Shown here in pieces: positions 23,215 to 33,109 of a stretch of DNA of 64,000 nucleotides. The stretch spans positions 434,001-498,000 of the forward strand of contig NZ_JOBH01000002.1 of assembly GCF_000717745.1 (NCBI RefSeq). The letters are read 5' to 3'. The notes beneath the pieces were generated by a model, which was not told where the DNA came from, searched no databases, and was given only the letters and a program-made list of their open reading frames with translations. The stretch's first letter is position 1; every line of letters starts with the position of its first letter. Made by a program: the position numbers and the translations under genes. Source of the stretch: Streptomyces violens. GTDB lineage: Bacteria; Actinomycetota; Actinomycetes; Streptomycetales; Streptomycetaceae.

Positions 23215-24375
23215 TCAGTCTCGGGCCAGCCCCCACCGGGCCCGAAGCCCCACCCGCTCGTCCGTGTCCACAGACGCCGCCCCGTCGGTGACCGTCTCGT
23301 ACACGGCGAGGATGTCCGCCCCCACCGTCGACCAGTCGAACCGCCGCACATGGCGGGCGCCGCGCTCCCGGAGCTCCGCCAGCCGCGAAGGGTCGCGCAA
23401 CAACCGGACAGCCGAAGCGGCGAGCGCACCCGCGTTTTCGTTCGTGAAGAGTTCGCCCGCCTCCCCCTGGTTCAGGACCTGGGCGAAGGCGTCGAGGTCG
23501 GAGGCGAGGACGGGCGCGGCCGCGGACATCGCCTCGACGAGGATGATGCCGAAGGACTCGCCGCCCGTGTTGGGGGCGACGTACAGGTCGACGCTGCGGA
23601 GCAGGCGTGCCTTGTCCTCGTCGGTGACCATGCCGAGGAATTCGACGCGGGAGCGGAGCTCCTCGGGGAGGCCCGCGACGGCTTCCTTCTCGTCACCGCG
23701 CCCGGCGACCAGCAACCGTGCGTCGGGGACCTCGGCGAGGATCTCGGGCAGGGCCTTCATCAGGACGGGGAGGCCCTTGCGGGGCTCGTCGATGCGGCCT
23801 ATGAAGCCGATGGTCCGGCCCTGCCACTCCTTCTTCGGCTCGGCACGGGCGAAGAAGTCGACGTCGACGCCGTTGGGGATGACCACCGCGTCGCCGCCCA
23901 GGTGCTCGACCAGCGTGCGGCGGGCGTACTCGCTGACGGCGATGCGCGCGCTGATCTTCTCCAGCGCCGGCTGGAGGATCGGGTACGCGGCGATCATGGC
24001 GCGGGAGCGCGGGTTGGAGGTGTGGAAGGTCGCCACGATGGGGCCTTGGGCCGCCCAGCAGGCCAGCAGGCCGAGGGACGGGGAGGCCGGCTCGTGGATG
24101 TGGATGACCTCGAACGCGCCGTCGTGCAGCCAGCGGCGCACCCGGGCGGCGGAGAGGAAGCCGAAGTTGAGCCGCGCAACCGAACCGTTGTACGGGACGG
24201 GTACGGCACGTCCGGCGGAGACGACATACGGCGGAAGTGGTGTCTCGTCGTCGGCCGGGGCGAGTACGGAGACCTCGTGGCCGAGCCGGATCAGATGCTC
24301 GGCGAGGTCGCGGATGTGGAACTGGACGCCGCCCGGGACGTCCCACGAGTAGGGGCAGACGATCCCGATCCTCAA
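23215..24375 (-). CDS. pimA: Phosphatidylinositol mannosyltransferase PimA-like (GT4)
   Basis: 386 residues from a TTG that overlaps the stop of the upstream gene (TTGA), with CGGAGA upstream. A GT-B retaining glycosyltransferase: N-terminal Rossmann half (MRIGIVCPYSWDVPGGVQFHI), donor half with GFIGRIDEPRKGLPVLMKAL and the E-x7-E region (ESFGIILVEAMSAAAPV). PimA adds the first mannose from GDP-mannose to phosphatidylinositol at the inner membrane face. Operon with patA and pgsA strongly supports the role. Confidence 0.88.
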   Translation of the reverse strand: MRIGIVCPYSWDVPGGVQFHIRDLAEHLIRLGHEVSVLAPADDETPLPPYVVSAGRAVPVPYNGSVARLNFGFLSAARVRRWLHDGAFEVIHIHEPASPSLGLLACWAAQGPIVATFHTSNPRSRAMIAAYPILQPALEKISARIAVSEYARRTLVEHLGGDAVVIPNGVDVDFFARAEPKKEWQGRTIGFIGRIDEPRKGLPVLMKALPEILAEVPDARLLVAGRGDEKEAVAGLPEELRSRVEFLGMVTDEDKARLLRSVDLYVAPNTGGESFGIILVEAMSAAAPVLASDLDAFAQVLNQGEAGELFTNENAGALAASAVRLLRDPSRLAELRERGARHVRRFDWSTVGADILAVYETVTDGAASVDTDERVGLRARWGLARD

Positions 24376-25337
24376 GGCGTCTCCGTCTCTCGGGCGCCCG
24401 CACCACGCGGCTCCAGGTCGGCGAGCCACAGTCGCTGCAGCATGTGCCAGTCCTCCGGGTGCTCGGCGATGCCCGAGGCGAAGGCGTCGGCCAGGGCCTG
24501 GGTCATCGCGGCGGCCTTGTCGGTGCGCGTACCGGTCTCGGGTACCTCGATCCCGGGGTGCACACGGCCCCGCATGACGGGCGTACCGTCGTACCACAAG
24601 GTGACGGGCAGCAGCACCGCGCCGGTCTGGAGCGCGAGCATGGCCGGTCCGACGGGCATCTTGGCGGCCTCGCCGAAGAACTTGACCTCCATTCCGGAGG
24701 CGGACAGGTCGCGGTCGGCGACCAGGCAGATCAGGCCGCCGGCGCGGAGCCGCCGGGCGAGTATGCCGAAGGCCGCGCCGCCGGTGTGCGGCAGTACCTC
24801 CATGCCCAGACTCTCGCGATAGGCGACGAACCGGTCGTAGAGCGATTCGGGCTTCAGGCGCTCGGCGACGGTGGCGAAGGGCACGCCGAGGGCGCGGGTG
24901 ACCCAGACGCCGGCCAGGTCGTAGTTGCCCATGTGGGGCAGGGCCAGGATGACGCCGCGGTCGCTGTCCAGCGCGTCGGTGAGGTGATGGATGTCGGTGA
25001 CGTCCACGCTCCGGCGGACCCGCTCGCGGCTCCAGGCCGGGAGGCGGAAGGATTCCATCCAGTACCGCATGTACGAGCGCATACCGGCCCGGGAGAGCCG
25101 GGAGAGGGCCTGCGGGGAGGCGTCGGGGACGACCCGTGCGAGGTTGGCCTCCAGGCGCAGTACGCCGTTGCCGCGCCGCTTCCAGACGGCGTCGGCGATG
25201 CGTTCGCCCAGCCGTACGGCGACCGGCTCGGGCAGCTTCTTGACCGTGGCCCAGCCCAGGCCGTACAGCGCGTCGGACAGTTTGCCCTTGTCCAGCAGTC
25301 TGTCGAGGCCGGGCAGCTTGCTGATGTCGAGCTTCAC
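24372..25337 (-). CDS. PIM acyltransferase (PatA/HtrB-LpxL family)
   Basis: 321 residues. The acyltransferase HxxxxD motif is HMGNYD, within ILALPHMGNYDLAG, followed by the KPESLYDRF and LICLVADRDLSASGMEVKFFG blocks of the LpxL family. In mycobacteria PatA acylates the mannose that PimA adds; position between pgsA and pimA supports the same job. GTGA overlap with pgsA and TTGA with pimA couple all three. Membrane-associated at the cytoplasmic face, without strong transmembrane helices. Confidence 0.87.
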   Translation of the reverse strand: MKLDISKLPGLDRLLDKGKLSDALYGLGWATVKKLPEPVAVRLGERIADAVWKRRGNGVLRLEANLARVVPDASPQALSRLSRAGMRSYMRYWMESFRLPAWSRERVRRSVDVTDIHHLTDALDSDRGVILALPHMGNYDLAGVWVTRALGVPFATVAERLKPESLYDRFVAYRESLGMEVLPHTGGAAFGILARRLRAGGLICLVADRDLSASGMEVKFFGEAAKMPVGPAMLALQTGAVLLPVTLWYDGTPVMRGRVHPGIEVPETGTRTDKAAAMTQALADAFASGIAEHPEDWHMLQRLWLADLEPRGAGARETETP

Positions 25338-25984
25338 GCGCTCTCTCCCCCCACGGCGTCCGCCTCGGCGGACTCCCGGCGTACGGTGACCACCCGCTGG
25401 CCCAGAGTGACCGCGCTGCCGATGGCCACGATCCACAGGGCGATCGGGAGCAGATTCTGGATCCAGGGGACGCCGAACTTGTGCAGCCCGGAGAAGCCGC
25501 AGGCCACCAGCGAGATCACCAGGCGCTCGGCGCGCTCGATCAGGCCGTTGACGTTGACCGGGAGGCCGATGCTCTCGCCGCGCGCCTTGGTGTACGAGAC
25601 GACCTGGCCGGAGGCGAGGCAGAAGATCGTCACCGCGCAGAGCAGCAGGTCGTCACCGCGGCCCGCGTACCAGAGGGCGAGGCCGCCGAAGATCGCGGCG
25701 TCGGCGACGCGGTCCAGGGTGGAGTCCAGGAAGGCGCCCCAGCGGCTGGAGCGGCCCAGTTGCCGTGCCATGTTGCCGTCGACCAGGTCCGAGAAGACGA
25801 ACAGGGTGATGACGACGGTGCCCCAGAAGAACTCGCCCAGCGGGTAGAAGACCAGCGCGCCGGCGACCACCCCGGCGGTGCCGAGGACGGTGACGACGTC
25901 GGGGCTGATGCCCAGACGGATGAGCAGGGCGGCGAACGGCGTGAGAACACGCGTGAAGAACGCACGCGCGTACTTGTTCAGCAT
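25334..25984 (-). CDS. pgsA: Phosphatidylinositol phosphate synthase PgsA (CDP-alcohol phosphatidyltransferase)
   Basis: 216 residues with six predicted membrane helices. The metal-binding motif D-G-x2-A-R-x8-G-x3-D-x3-D is present as DGNMARQLG...GAFLDSTLD. It joins CDP-diacylglycerol and inositol phosphate (in actinobacteria 1L-myo-inositol-1-phosphate), the first step to PI, PIMs and related lipids. It is the first gene of the pgsA-patA-pimA operon and diverges from the EF-G-like gene. Confidence 0.88.
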   Translation of the reverse strand: MLNKYARAFFTRVLTPFAALLIRLGISPDVVTVLGTAGVVAGALVFYPLGEFFWGTVVITLFVFSDLVDGNMARQLGRSSRWGAFLDSTLDRVADAAIFGGLALWYAGRGDDLLLCAVTIFCLASGQVVSYTKARGESIGLPVNVNGLIERAERLVISLVACGFSGLHKFGVPWIQNLLPIALWIVAIGSAVTLGQRVVTVRRESAEADAVGGESA

Positions 25985-26346
25985 GGCCTTCCCGGAGGTT
26001 GTGTGCGGGCCGCGCGGTCAATGCGGCCACCGGCTGGCCCATCGTAGCCAGCCGTCCTCGGCGCTTTGCGAACGCACCACGGCTCACGGCCGCCCCCGGG
26101 GTGCGCCGGAGGCTCCCCCGCCACCCGCCCGGCGCACCGGGCCGGGACCGCGTACAGGACCACGACCACGGCGGAAGCGGGCAGTTGGCAGCCGTACACG
26201 GGTGCCCGGTGCACCCGTTCGGGCTTGTCCCGCATGATCCCCAGCCATACCCAAGATCCCCTATCGTCCCTTGTGCGATGTATGGACGCACCATGACCTC
26301 GGTGGAAAGCTCGGAACACCGCAGAGTGTCGACCTGGAGGCAGAAC
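25985..26346. other. Divergent intergenic region, pgsA / EF-G-like gene
   Basis: This stretch of about 360 bases between divergent starts must hold promoters for both. GGAGG lies at 26336-26340, 6 bases before the EF-G-like ATG. A TATCGT hexamer near 26263 and a TTG further upstream could belong to a promoter, but spacing is not convincing. No RNA gene or repeat was seen. Confidence 0.5.
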
Positions 26347-28554
26347 ATGGGTGACAAGACGAGCACACATCCAGGAGCCGCCGGCAGGGCAACGGCGGTC
26401 GACCACCCCTCCTCCGTACGGAATGTGGTGCTGGTCGGCCACAGCGGATCGGGGAAGACCACCCTGGTCGAAGCCCTCGCGCTCGCGTCGGGCGCGGTCA
26501 ACAGGGCGGGCCGGGTGGAGGACGGCGGCTGCCTCTCCGACTACGACGAGATCGAGCACCGGCAGCAACGCTCCGTACAGCTCTCCCTGGTCCCGGTCGA
26601 ATGGGACGGGATCAAAATCAATCTTCTGGACACTCCCGGATACGCCGATTTCGTCGGGGAGCTGAGGGCCGGTCTGCGGGCAGCGGACGCGGCCCTTTTC
26701 GTTGTCTCGGCGGCGGACGGCGTGGACGGCGCCACCCGAATGGTCTGGGACGAGTGCGCGGCCGTGGGAATGCCCCGCGCCATAGTGATCACCCACCTCG
26801 AAGCGGCCCGCGCCGACTTCGACGGCATGACCGAGACCTGCCGCACGGCCTTCGGCGGCGAGGACCCCGACGCCGTGCTGCCGCTGTACCTCCCGTTGTA
26901 CGGCGAGGCCGGTGCCGACGGCCACTCCCCCGTGCACGGCCTGATCGGGCTGCTCTCCCAGCGGGTGTACGACTACTCCGGAGGCAGCAGGAAGGAGCGC
27001 GATCCCGAGACCGGCGAGCTGCCCCTCATCGAGGAGGCCCGCAACCGCCTCATCGAGGGGATCATCGCCGAGAGCGAGGACGAGTCCCTGATGGACCGCT
27101 ACCTCGGCGGCGAGGACATCGACATCAAGACGCTCATCGGCGACCTGGAGACCGCCGTCGCGCGCGGCAGCTTCCACCCCGTACTGGCCGCGGCGCCCGC
27201 CGCCGAGGGCAGCAAGGAGGGCCTGGGCACCATCGAGCTGCTGGAGCTGATCACCGGCGGCTTCCCCGCGCCCGCCGAGCGCGAGGTCCCGCCCGTCACC
27301 ACCCCCGACGGCAAGCCCCGCCCCGCCCTCACCTGCGACCCCGCCGGGCCGCTGGCCGCCGAGGTCGTCAAGACCTCCTCCGACCCGTACGTCGGCCGGC
27401 TGTCCCTCGTGCGGGTCTTCTCCGGCACCCTGCACCCCGACGAGACGGTGCACGTCTCCGGGCACGGACTGGCCGACCGCGGGCACGAGGACCACGACGT
27501 CGACGAGCGCGTCGGCGCCCTGTCGGCCCCCTTCGGCAAGCAGCAGCGCACGGTCACCAAGGTCGTCGCCGGCGACCTGGCCTGCGTCGCGAAGCTCTCC
27601 CGCGCCGAGACCGGCGACACCCTCTCCGCCAAGGACGCGCCGCTGCTGATGGCGCCCTGGGACATGCCCGACCCGCTGCTGCCGGTCGCCATCCAGGCGC
27701 ACAGCAAGGCCGACGAGGACAAGCTCTCCCAGGGCCTCGCACGGCTCGTCGCCGAGGACCCCACGATGCGCCTGGAGCAGAACCCCCACACCCACCAGGT
27801 CGTCCTGTGGTGCCTGGGCGAGGCGCACGTGGACGTGGCGCTGGAGCGGCTGCGCGCCCGGTACGGAGTCCAGGTCGACGCCGTACCGCACAAGGTCTCG
27901 CTGCGCGAGACGTTCGGCGCGAAGGCCGCCGGGCGCGGCCGGCACGTCAAGCAGTCGGGCGGCCACGGCCAGTACGCGATCTGCGAGATCGAGGTCGAGC
28001 CGCTGCCGGGCGGCAGCGGCATCGAATTCGTCGACAAGGTCGTCGGCGGGGCCGTGCCCCGGCAGTTCATCCCGTCCGTGGAGAAGGGCGTACGGGCCCA
28101 GGCGGCGCGCGGGGTCGCGGCCGGATACCCGCTCGTCGACATCCGCGTGACACTGCTCGACGGCAAGGCGCACTCCGTGGACTCCTCCGACGCCGCGTTC
28201 CAGACCGCGGGCGCCCTCGCCCTGCGCGAGGCCGCCGCCGACGCCCGTATCCACCTGCTGGAGCCGGTCGCCGAGGTCACCGTCCTGGTGCCCGACGACT
28301 ACGTGGGCCCGGTGATGAGCGATCTGTCCGGGCGGCGCGGCCGCGTCGTGGGCACCGAACAGTCCGGCGCGGGCCGGACGTTGGTGCGCGCCGAGGTCCC
28401 GGAGATCGAAATCGGCCGCTACGCCGTCGATCTCCGGTCACTTTCGCACGGCACGGGTCGCTTCCACCGCAAGTACGCGCGGCACGAGCCGATGCCGCCG
28501 CAGCTCGCCACGAAGATCCGCGAAGAGCGCGAAAAGCCGGAGAACGGCGGCTAG
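26347..28554 (+). CDS. EF-G-like GTPase homologue (second elongation factor G)
   Basis: 735 residues, five-domain EF-G shape and length. The ATG at 26347 has GGAGG 6 bases upstream; an in-frame ATG 54 bases earlier lacks a ribosome site. G1 is GHSGSGKTT (about 30-38) and G3 is DTPGYADF, but G4, normally NKxD, reads THLE in IVITHLEAARADF. Domains III-V follow, ending with FQTAGALALREAA-like and SDLSGRRGRVVG motifs. Guanine selectivity is therefore doubtful. These actinobacterial paralogues have no settled function; the true fusA is elsewhere. It lies opposite pgsA. Confidence 0.85.
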   Translation: MGDKTSTHPGAAGRATAVDHPSSVRNVVLVGHSGSGKTTLVEALALASGAVNRAGRVEDGGCLSDYDEIEHRQQRSVQLSLVPVEWDGIKINLLDTPGYADFVGELRAGLRAADAALFVVSAADGVDGATRMVWDECAAVGMPRAIVITHLEAARADFDGMTETCRTAFGGEDPDAVLPLYLPLYGEAGADGHSPVHGLIGLLSQRVYDYSGGSRKERDPETGELPLIEEARNRLIEGIIAESEDESLMDRYLGGEDIDIKTLIGDLETAVARGSFHPVLAAAPAAEGSKEGLGTIELLELITGGFPAPAEREVPPVTTPDGKPRPALTCDPAGPLAAEVVKTSSDPYVGRLSLVRVFSGTLHPDETVHVSGHGLADRGHEDHDVDERVGALSAPFGKQQRTVTKVVAGDLACVAKLSRAETGDTLSAKDAPLLMAPWDMPDPLLPVAIQAHSKADEDKLSQGLARLVAEDPTMRLEQNPHTHQVVLWCLGEAHVDVALERLRARYGVQVDAVPHKVSLRETFGAKAAGRGRHVKQSGGHGQYAICEIEVEPLPGGSGIEFVDKVVGGAVPRQFIPSVEKGVRAQAARGVAAGYPLVDIRVTLLDGKAHSVDSSDAAFQTAGALALREAAADARIHLLEPVAEVTVLVPDDYVGPVMSDLSGRRGRVVGTEQSGAGRTLVRAEVPEIEIGRYAVDLRSLSHGTGRFHRKYARHEPMPPQLATKIREEREKPENGG

Positions 28555-28580
28555 TCCGCTTCTTGGCGACCGGCGGAGCA

Positions 28581-28633
28581 GCCGGCGTACCGCCCGGGGG
28601 CAGGCTCTCAACTCCCTTGGGCGGTACACCGGC
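28581..28633 (+). terminator. Inverted repeat after the EF-G-like gene
   Basis: Arms GCCGGcGTACCGCCC and GGGCGGTACaCCGGC pair with one mismatch around a 23-base loop, 27 bases past the stop. The loop is long, so this may be a terminator or a weak regulatory hairpin. Confidence 0.5.
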
Positions 28634-28760
28634 TGTATGTCGGCTGTACGCTGAGGGCGCAGCTCAGAGGTGTGCCGGGGGCGGCCGGTGGGAAGGTCGC
28701 TCAATGGCGTTCTGCGGGGCACGCCGAACGGCAGGGGCAGACGGCGGCGAGGGGGCCTTG

Positions 28761-30422
28761 GTGACGATGATTGACGGCTTCGACTTCAGCCCGGGAGCGC
28801 AGGTCCCGCTCTCCGGCGGAGCGGGGCAGACTGCCGCTACCCAGGCGCTGGCCTCGGCCGCGTACCGGGACTCCCCGCTCTCCGACATCTCCGCGGCCGA
28901 CTCCGACACCGCCAAGTCGGACATCAAGAAGCCCCGGCTCTCGCTGTTCGAGCCCAACCTCGGCGAGGCGTTCTCGCGCGCCGTAGTGGTCCGGATGCTC
29001 GGCGGCGGCCGCAAGCCGCTCATCCAGTCCTTCGGCACCGAGCCGCAGACCGTCGTCGAGCACTGCCTCGCCGCCAACCGCATCCGCAAGGAGCGGGACG
29101 CCAAACTGACGGTCCTCATGGTCGTCTTCGGGGTGCTCTTCCTGCCCGGCGTGCTCCTGTGGTTCGGCGGCTTCCAGCTCAAGCGAATCCTGGACAAGGC
29201 CACCAGCAAGGGCAAGAGCGCGCTGGGCACGGTGCTGCTCGTGGCCCTCTGCGGCATCGCCCTGATTTTCCTGATCAAGCTCCCGTTCGACAGCTTCTGG
29301 ACGGTCTACCTCCGGCTGATGCTGATCGCCCCGGTCATAGGCTGGTGGTGGGCCAAGCGGATCTGCGAGCGCACCGCCAACGACCTGCGGGACGCGTGGA
29401 AGGGCCTCCTCGAAGGCGGCGGCGTCGGCGCGAAGATCCCCGAGGCCGTGCCCCAGGACCCGAACGAGACCGCCGCCGAGCGCCTCCGCCAGAACCTCGC
29501 CAAGCTCACCGCCGAGCAGGCCAGCAACGTCGTCTTCTACGCCGGCCCCAAGGGCATACTCGGCATGGGCACCCGCTGGGGCAGCTGGCAGCTCGCCGAG
29601 GAGCTGCGGCCCGCGGACCCGGACAGCGAGATCCACCCCTTCCGCAGCTGGGACATCATCCGCGTCATCCACGACCGGCTCCGCCTCCTGGAGCGCAGCC
29701 CGCTGCACACCGGCGGCTTCGGCCAGCCCCCCTCCGTGAAGCACTGGATCGTCTCCCCCGTCGGTGAGAACGCCGACGCCGTCGCCCGCCCCGATGGCAC
29801 CGACACCGACGCCTTCCAGATCCGCCCGCACGAGATAGAGCGGATCTGCAACGAGCAGCAGTTCGGCAGCGGCAACCGCCACTACCTCGGCGTCCAGTTC
29901 GTCCTCTGGGACGGCCAGCTCGTCCTCACCCTCATGATCACCGTGACCGTGCTGCACGAGACGCTGCGCATCGAGGTCACGGGGCACGCCCTCGGCCCGG
30001 TCCACGGCCTCTTCACCACCAAGCCCAAGGCCAAGACCGTGACCGAGGCGAAGGTCGTGAAGTTCTGGGAGACCAAGGAACGGCAGCTCCCGCTCATCGA
30101 CGCCGACGAGGTCGTCCGCCTCGCCGCGCGCGCCCCGCTGACCTGGTTCCCGCCGGTACTGGACTTCCTCGGCGGCAAGCTCGTCCTGCCCGAGCCCTTC
30201 GGGCTGCGCCACGCCTGGGCCGACAAGCCCTGGCGGCACCGCTTCATGGCGGACGACGCGCTGCGCGCCGCCACGCCCGTGCTGCGCGTGGTGCACTCCG
30301 CCGCGATGAGCGTCCTGAAGGAGAACGGCGTGGACACCGAGCGCTTCGACAACCGCTCGCTGGCCCTCAGCGGCGCGGTCCAGGACGCCGCGCCGAAGAA
30401 GGCCGACGTGTACGACGCGTAA
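28761..30422 (+). CDS. Large membrane protein of unknown function
   Basis: 553 residues. The GTG at 28761 is chosen over an ATG 6 bases later because GAGGGGG lies upstream; both are possible. Residues 1-60 are Ser/Ala/Asp-rich. Three membrane segments follow (about 116-137, 154-173, 179-198), with a cytoplasmic-looking C-terminal two-thirds (about 200-553) containing ASNVVFYAGPKGILGMGTRWGSWQLA and EIERICNEQQFGSGNRHYLGVQF. I recognise no catalytic motif. It follows the EF-G-like gene on the same strand and ends facing the HIT gene. Confidence 0.75.
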   Translation: MTMIDGFDFSPGAQVPLSGGAGQTAATQALASAAYRDSPLSDISAADSDTAKSDIKKPRLSLFEPNLGEAFSRAVVVRMLGGGRKPLIQSFGTEPQTVVEHCLAANRIRKERDAKLTVLMVVFGVLFLPGVLLWFGGFQLKRILDKATSKGKSALGTVLLVALCGIALIFLIKLPFDSFWTVYLRLMLIAPVIGWWWAKRICERTANDLRDAWKGLLEGGGVGAKIPEAVPQDPNETAAERLRQNLAKLTAEQASNVVFYAGPKGILGMGTRWGSWQLAEELRPADPDSEIHPFRSWDIIRVIHDRLRLLERSPLHTGGFGQPPSVKHWIVSPVGENADAVARPDGTDTDAFQIRPHEIERICNEQQFGSGNRHYLGVQFVLWDGQLVLTLMITVTVLHETLRIEVTGHALGPVHGLFTTKPKAKTVTEAKVVKFWETKERQLPLIDADEVVRLAARAPLTWFPPVLDFLGGKLVLPEPFGLRHAWADKPWRHRFMADDALRAATPVLRVVHSAAMSVLKENGVDTERFDNRSLALSGAVQDAAPKKADVYDA

Positions 30423-30444
30423 CCGCTGCGCACAGTAGGTACAT

Positions 30445-30478
30445 CCGGGGCCCGTACGGAATTCCGTACGGGCCCCGG
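30445..30478. terminator. Perfect 34-base palindrome, bidirectional terminator
   Basis: Each 17-base half (CCGGGGCCCGTACGGAA and its complement) pairs perfectly, leaving no loop and centring on GAATTC. It lies between the convergent stops of the membrane protein and HIT genes and would halt transcripts from both sides. Confidence 0.75.
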
Positions 30479-30493
30479 GCGCGAGATCGGCCG

Positions 30494-31042
30494 TTACACC
30501 GCCGGCCAGGCGTCCGCCAGCATCGCGCGGGTGTCGGCGAGGAGCTGGGGCAGCACCCGCGTGTGGCCGACCACCGGCATGAAGTTCGTGTCGCCGCCCC
30601 AGCGCGGGACGACGTGCTGGTGCAGGTGGGCGGCGATGCCGGCGCCGGCGACGCCGCCCTGGTTCATCCCGATGTTGAAGCCGTGCGCGCCGGACGCCGC
30701 GCGCAGCGCCGCCATCGCCTGCTTCGTGAGCTTCGCCAGCTCCGCCGTCTCGGCGTCGTCCAGCTCGGTGTAGTCGGCGACGTGCCGGTAGGGCACCACC
30801 ATGAGGTGCCCGCCGTTGTACGGGTAGAGGTTGAGCACCGCGTACACGTGCTCGCCGCGGGCGACGACCAGGCCGTCCTCGTCGGACTTCGCCGGGATCG
30901 TGCAGAACGGACAGCCGTCGTCGGCCCCCGGGCCAGTGGGCTTGTTCTCACCCTGGATGTAGGCCATCCGGTGCGGCGTCCACAGGCGCTGGAAGGCGTC
31001 CTGTGTCCCGACTCCGATCTGCTGCTCCGGCTCAGTCGTCAT
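30494..31042 (-). CDS. HIT-family nucleotide phosphorylase/hydrolase
   Basis: 182 residues from the ATG at 31042 by family N-terminus (TTEPEQQIG); an ATG at 31054 is possible and neither has a good ribosome site. The catalytic HIT motif is HLHQHVV, preceded by HLMVVPYRHVADYTEL and a CPFC pair (44-47). In mycobacteria the gene at the same place, next to thrS, is an Ap4A phosphorylase, which matches the context here. The reaction would split diadenosine tetraphosphate. It is the gene downstream of thrS on the same strand. Confidence 0.83.
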   Translation of the reverse strand: MTTEPEQQIGVGTQDAFQRLWTPHRMAYIQGENKPTGPGADDGCPFCTIPAKSDEDGLVVARGEHVYAVLNLYPYNGGHLMVVPYRHVADYTELDDAETAELAKLTKQAMAALRAASGAHGFNIGMNQGGVAGAGIAAHLHQHVVPRWGGDTNFMPVVGHTRVLPQLLADTRAMLADAWPAV

Positions 31043-31126
31043 GAAACGCAGCATATTCCCTGGTACGGACGCGGCGAGGGGCGGCCCTGGCGGACCGCCC
31101 CTCGAATCCTCGCGCTGTGGTCCGGA

Positions 31127-33109
31127 TCAGACCTGGGCGCGCTCCTCGACCGCCTTGAGGATCTTGGCGATCGCCTCGTCCTTCGGGATGCCGTTCTCCT
31201 GGGAGCCGTCCCGGTACCGGAAGGACACCGCGCCGTTCTCCATGTCCTCGTCACCCGCGATGACCATGTAGGGGACCTTGGACTTCTGGGCGTTGCGGAT
31301 CTTCTTCTGCATCCGGTCCGAGGACGAGTCGACCTCGATGCGCAGGCCCTTCTTGCGGGCCTCCGCGGCGAACTCCTCCAGGTACGGGACGTGGGTGTCG
31401 CCGATCGGGATGCCGGTGGCCTGGACGGGCGCCAGCCAGACCGGGAAGGCGCCGGCGTAGTGCTCCAGGAGCACGCCGAAGAACCGCTCGATCGAGCCGA
31501 ACAGGGCGCGGTGCAGCATGACGGGCTGCTGCTTGGAGCCGTCCGCCGCGGTGTACTCCAGGCCGAACCGCTTGGGCTGGTTGAAGTCGACCTGGAGGGT
31601 CGACATCTGCCAGGACCGGCCGATCGCGTCCTTCGCCTGGACGGAGATCTTCGGGCCGTAGTACGCGGCGCCGCCCGGGTCCGGGACCAGCGGCAGGCCC
31701 TGCTTCTCGGCCGCCTGGCGCAGCGCCTCGGTGGCCTCCTCCCAGTCCTCGTCCGAGCCGATGAACTTGTCCGACTCGGGGTCGCGGGTGGACAGCTCCA
31801 GCTCGAACTCGGTCAGGCCGTAGTCGCGCAGCAGGTCGAGCACGAAGGTCAGGAGCGTGTCCAGCTCCTCCGGCATCTGCTCCTTGGTGCAGTAGATGTG
31901 CGCGTCGTCCTGGGTGAAGCCGCGGGAGCGGGTCAGGCCGTGCACCACACCGGACTTCTCGTACCGGTACACCGTGCCGAACTCGAAGGCGCGCAGGGGC
32001 AGTTCGCGGTAGGAACGGCCGCGCGACTTGAAGATCAGGTTGTGCATCGGGCAGTTCATCGCCTTGAGGCGGTAGTTCTGCCCGTCGAACTCGATCGGCG
32101 GGAACATGCCCTCCGCGTAGTGCGGGAGGTGCCCCGAGGTCTCGAAGAGCTGCTCCTTCGAGATGTGCGGGGTGTTCACGAACTCGTAGCCCGCGTCCTC
32201 GTGCCGGCGACGGGAGTAGTCCTCCATCACCTTGCGGATGACGCCGCCCTTGGGGTGGAAGACCGCGAGGCCGGGGCCCAGCTCGTCCGGGAAGGAGAAC
32301 AGGTCCAGCTCGGCACCGAGCTTGCGGTGGTCGCGCTTCTCGGCCTCCGCCAGGAACTCCAGGTACGCCTTCAGCTCGTCCTTGGTCGGCCAGGCGGTGC
32401 CGTAGATGCGCTGGAGCTGCTTGTTCTTCTCACTGCCGCGCCAGTACGCCGCGGCGGAGCGCATCAGCTTGAACGCCGGGATGTTCCGGGTGGTGGGCAG
32501 GTGCGGGCCTCGGCAGAGGTCCTTCCAGCACAGGTCGCCGGTCTTGGCGTCGAGGTTGTCGTAGATGGTCAGCTCGCCGGCGCCGACCTCCGCGTCCGCG
32601 CCCTCGGCGGCCTCGCCGGCCTTGCCCTTGAGGCCGATCAGCTCGAGCTTGTACGGCTCGGCGGCCAGCTCCTCGCGGGCGTCCTCGTCGGTGGTGATCC
32701 GGCGCGAGAAGCGCTGGCCCCGCTTCTGGATCTCCTGCATCTTCTTCTCGATGCGCTTGAGGTCCTCGGGGGTGAACGGGGTCTCGACGTCGAAGTCGTA
32801 GTAGAAGCCGTCCTTGATGGGCGGGCCGATGCCGAGCTTGGCCTCCGGGAACAGCTCCTGCACGGCCTGCGCCATCACATGCGCGGTGGAGTGCCGCAGG
32901 ATGTTCAGGCCGTCCTCGGAAGTGATCTCCACGGGCTCGACGGTCTCGCCGTCGGCGACCTCGTACGCGAGGTCCTTGAGCTCTCCGGCCACCCGCGCCG
33001 CGACGATGCTGCGCTCGCCCTGGAAGAGGTCGGCGGCCGTAGTGCCCGTGGTCACCACGCGTTCTTCCCGCTCGGAATCGCGTTGGATGGTCACACGGAC
33101 GTCTGACAC
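31127..33109 (-). CDS. thrS: Threonyl-tRNA synthetase
   Basis: 660 residues. The GTG at 33109 is chosen because AGGAG lies 6 bases upstream; an ATG 18 bases earlier lacks one. Order: N-terminal TGS domain (about 1-65), editing domain with [11 protein letters not shown], class II core ([58 protein letters not shown]) and C-terminal anticodon-binding domain ([18 protein letters not shown]). It charges and proofreads Thr-tRNA. It heads the thrS-HIT pair. Confidence 0.95.
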   Translation of the reverse strand: MSDVRVTIQRDSEREERVVTTGTTAADLFQGERSIVAARVAGELKDLAYEVADGETVEPVEITSEDGLNILRHSTAHVMAQAVQELFPEAKLGIGPPIKDGFYYDFDVETPFTPEDLKRIEKKMQEIQKRGQRFSRRITTDEDAREELAAEPYKLELIGLKGKAGEAAEGADAEVGAGELTIYDNLDAKTGDLCWKDLCRGPHLPTTRNIPAFKLMRSAAAYWRGSEKNKQLQRIYGTAWPTKDELKAYLEFLAEAEKRDHRKLGAELDLFSFPDELGPGLAVFHPKGGVIRKVMEDYSRRRHEDAGYEFVNTPHISKEQLFETSGHLPHYAEGMFPPIEFDGQNYRLKAMNCPMHNLIFKSRGRSYRELPLRAFEFGTVYRYEKSGVVHGLTRSRGFTQDDAHIYCTKEQMPEELDTLLTFVLDLLRDYGLTEFELELSTRDPESDKFIGSDEDWEEATEALRQAAEKQGLPLVPDPGGAAYYGPKISVQAKDAIGRSWQMSTLQVDFNQPKRFGLEYTAADGSKQQPVMLHRALFGSIERFFGVLLEHYAGAFPVWLAPVQATGIPIGDTHVPYLEEFAAEARKKGLRIEVDSSSDRMQKKIRNAQKSKVPYMVIAGDEDMENGAVSFRYRDGSQENGIPKDEAIAKILKAVEERAQV

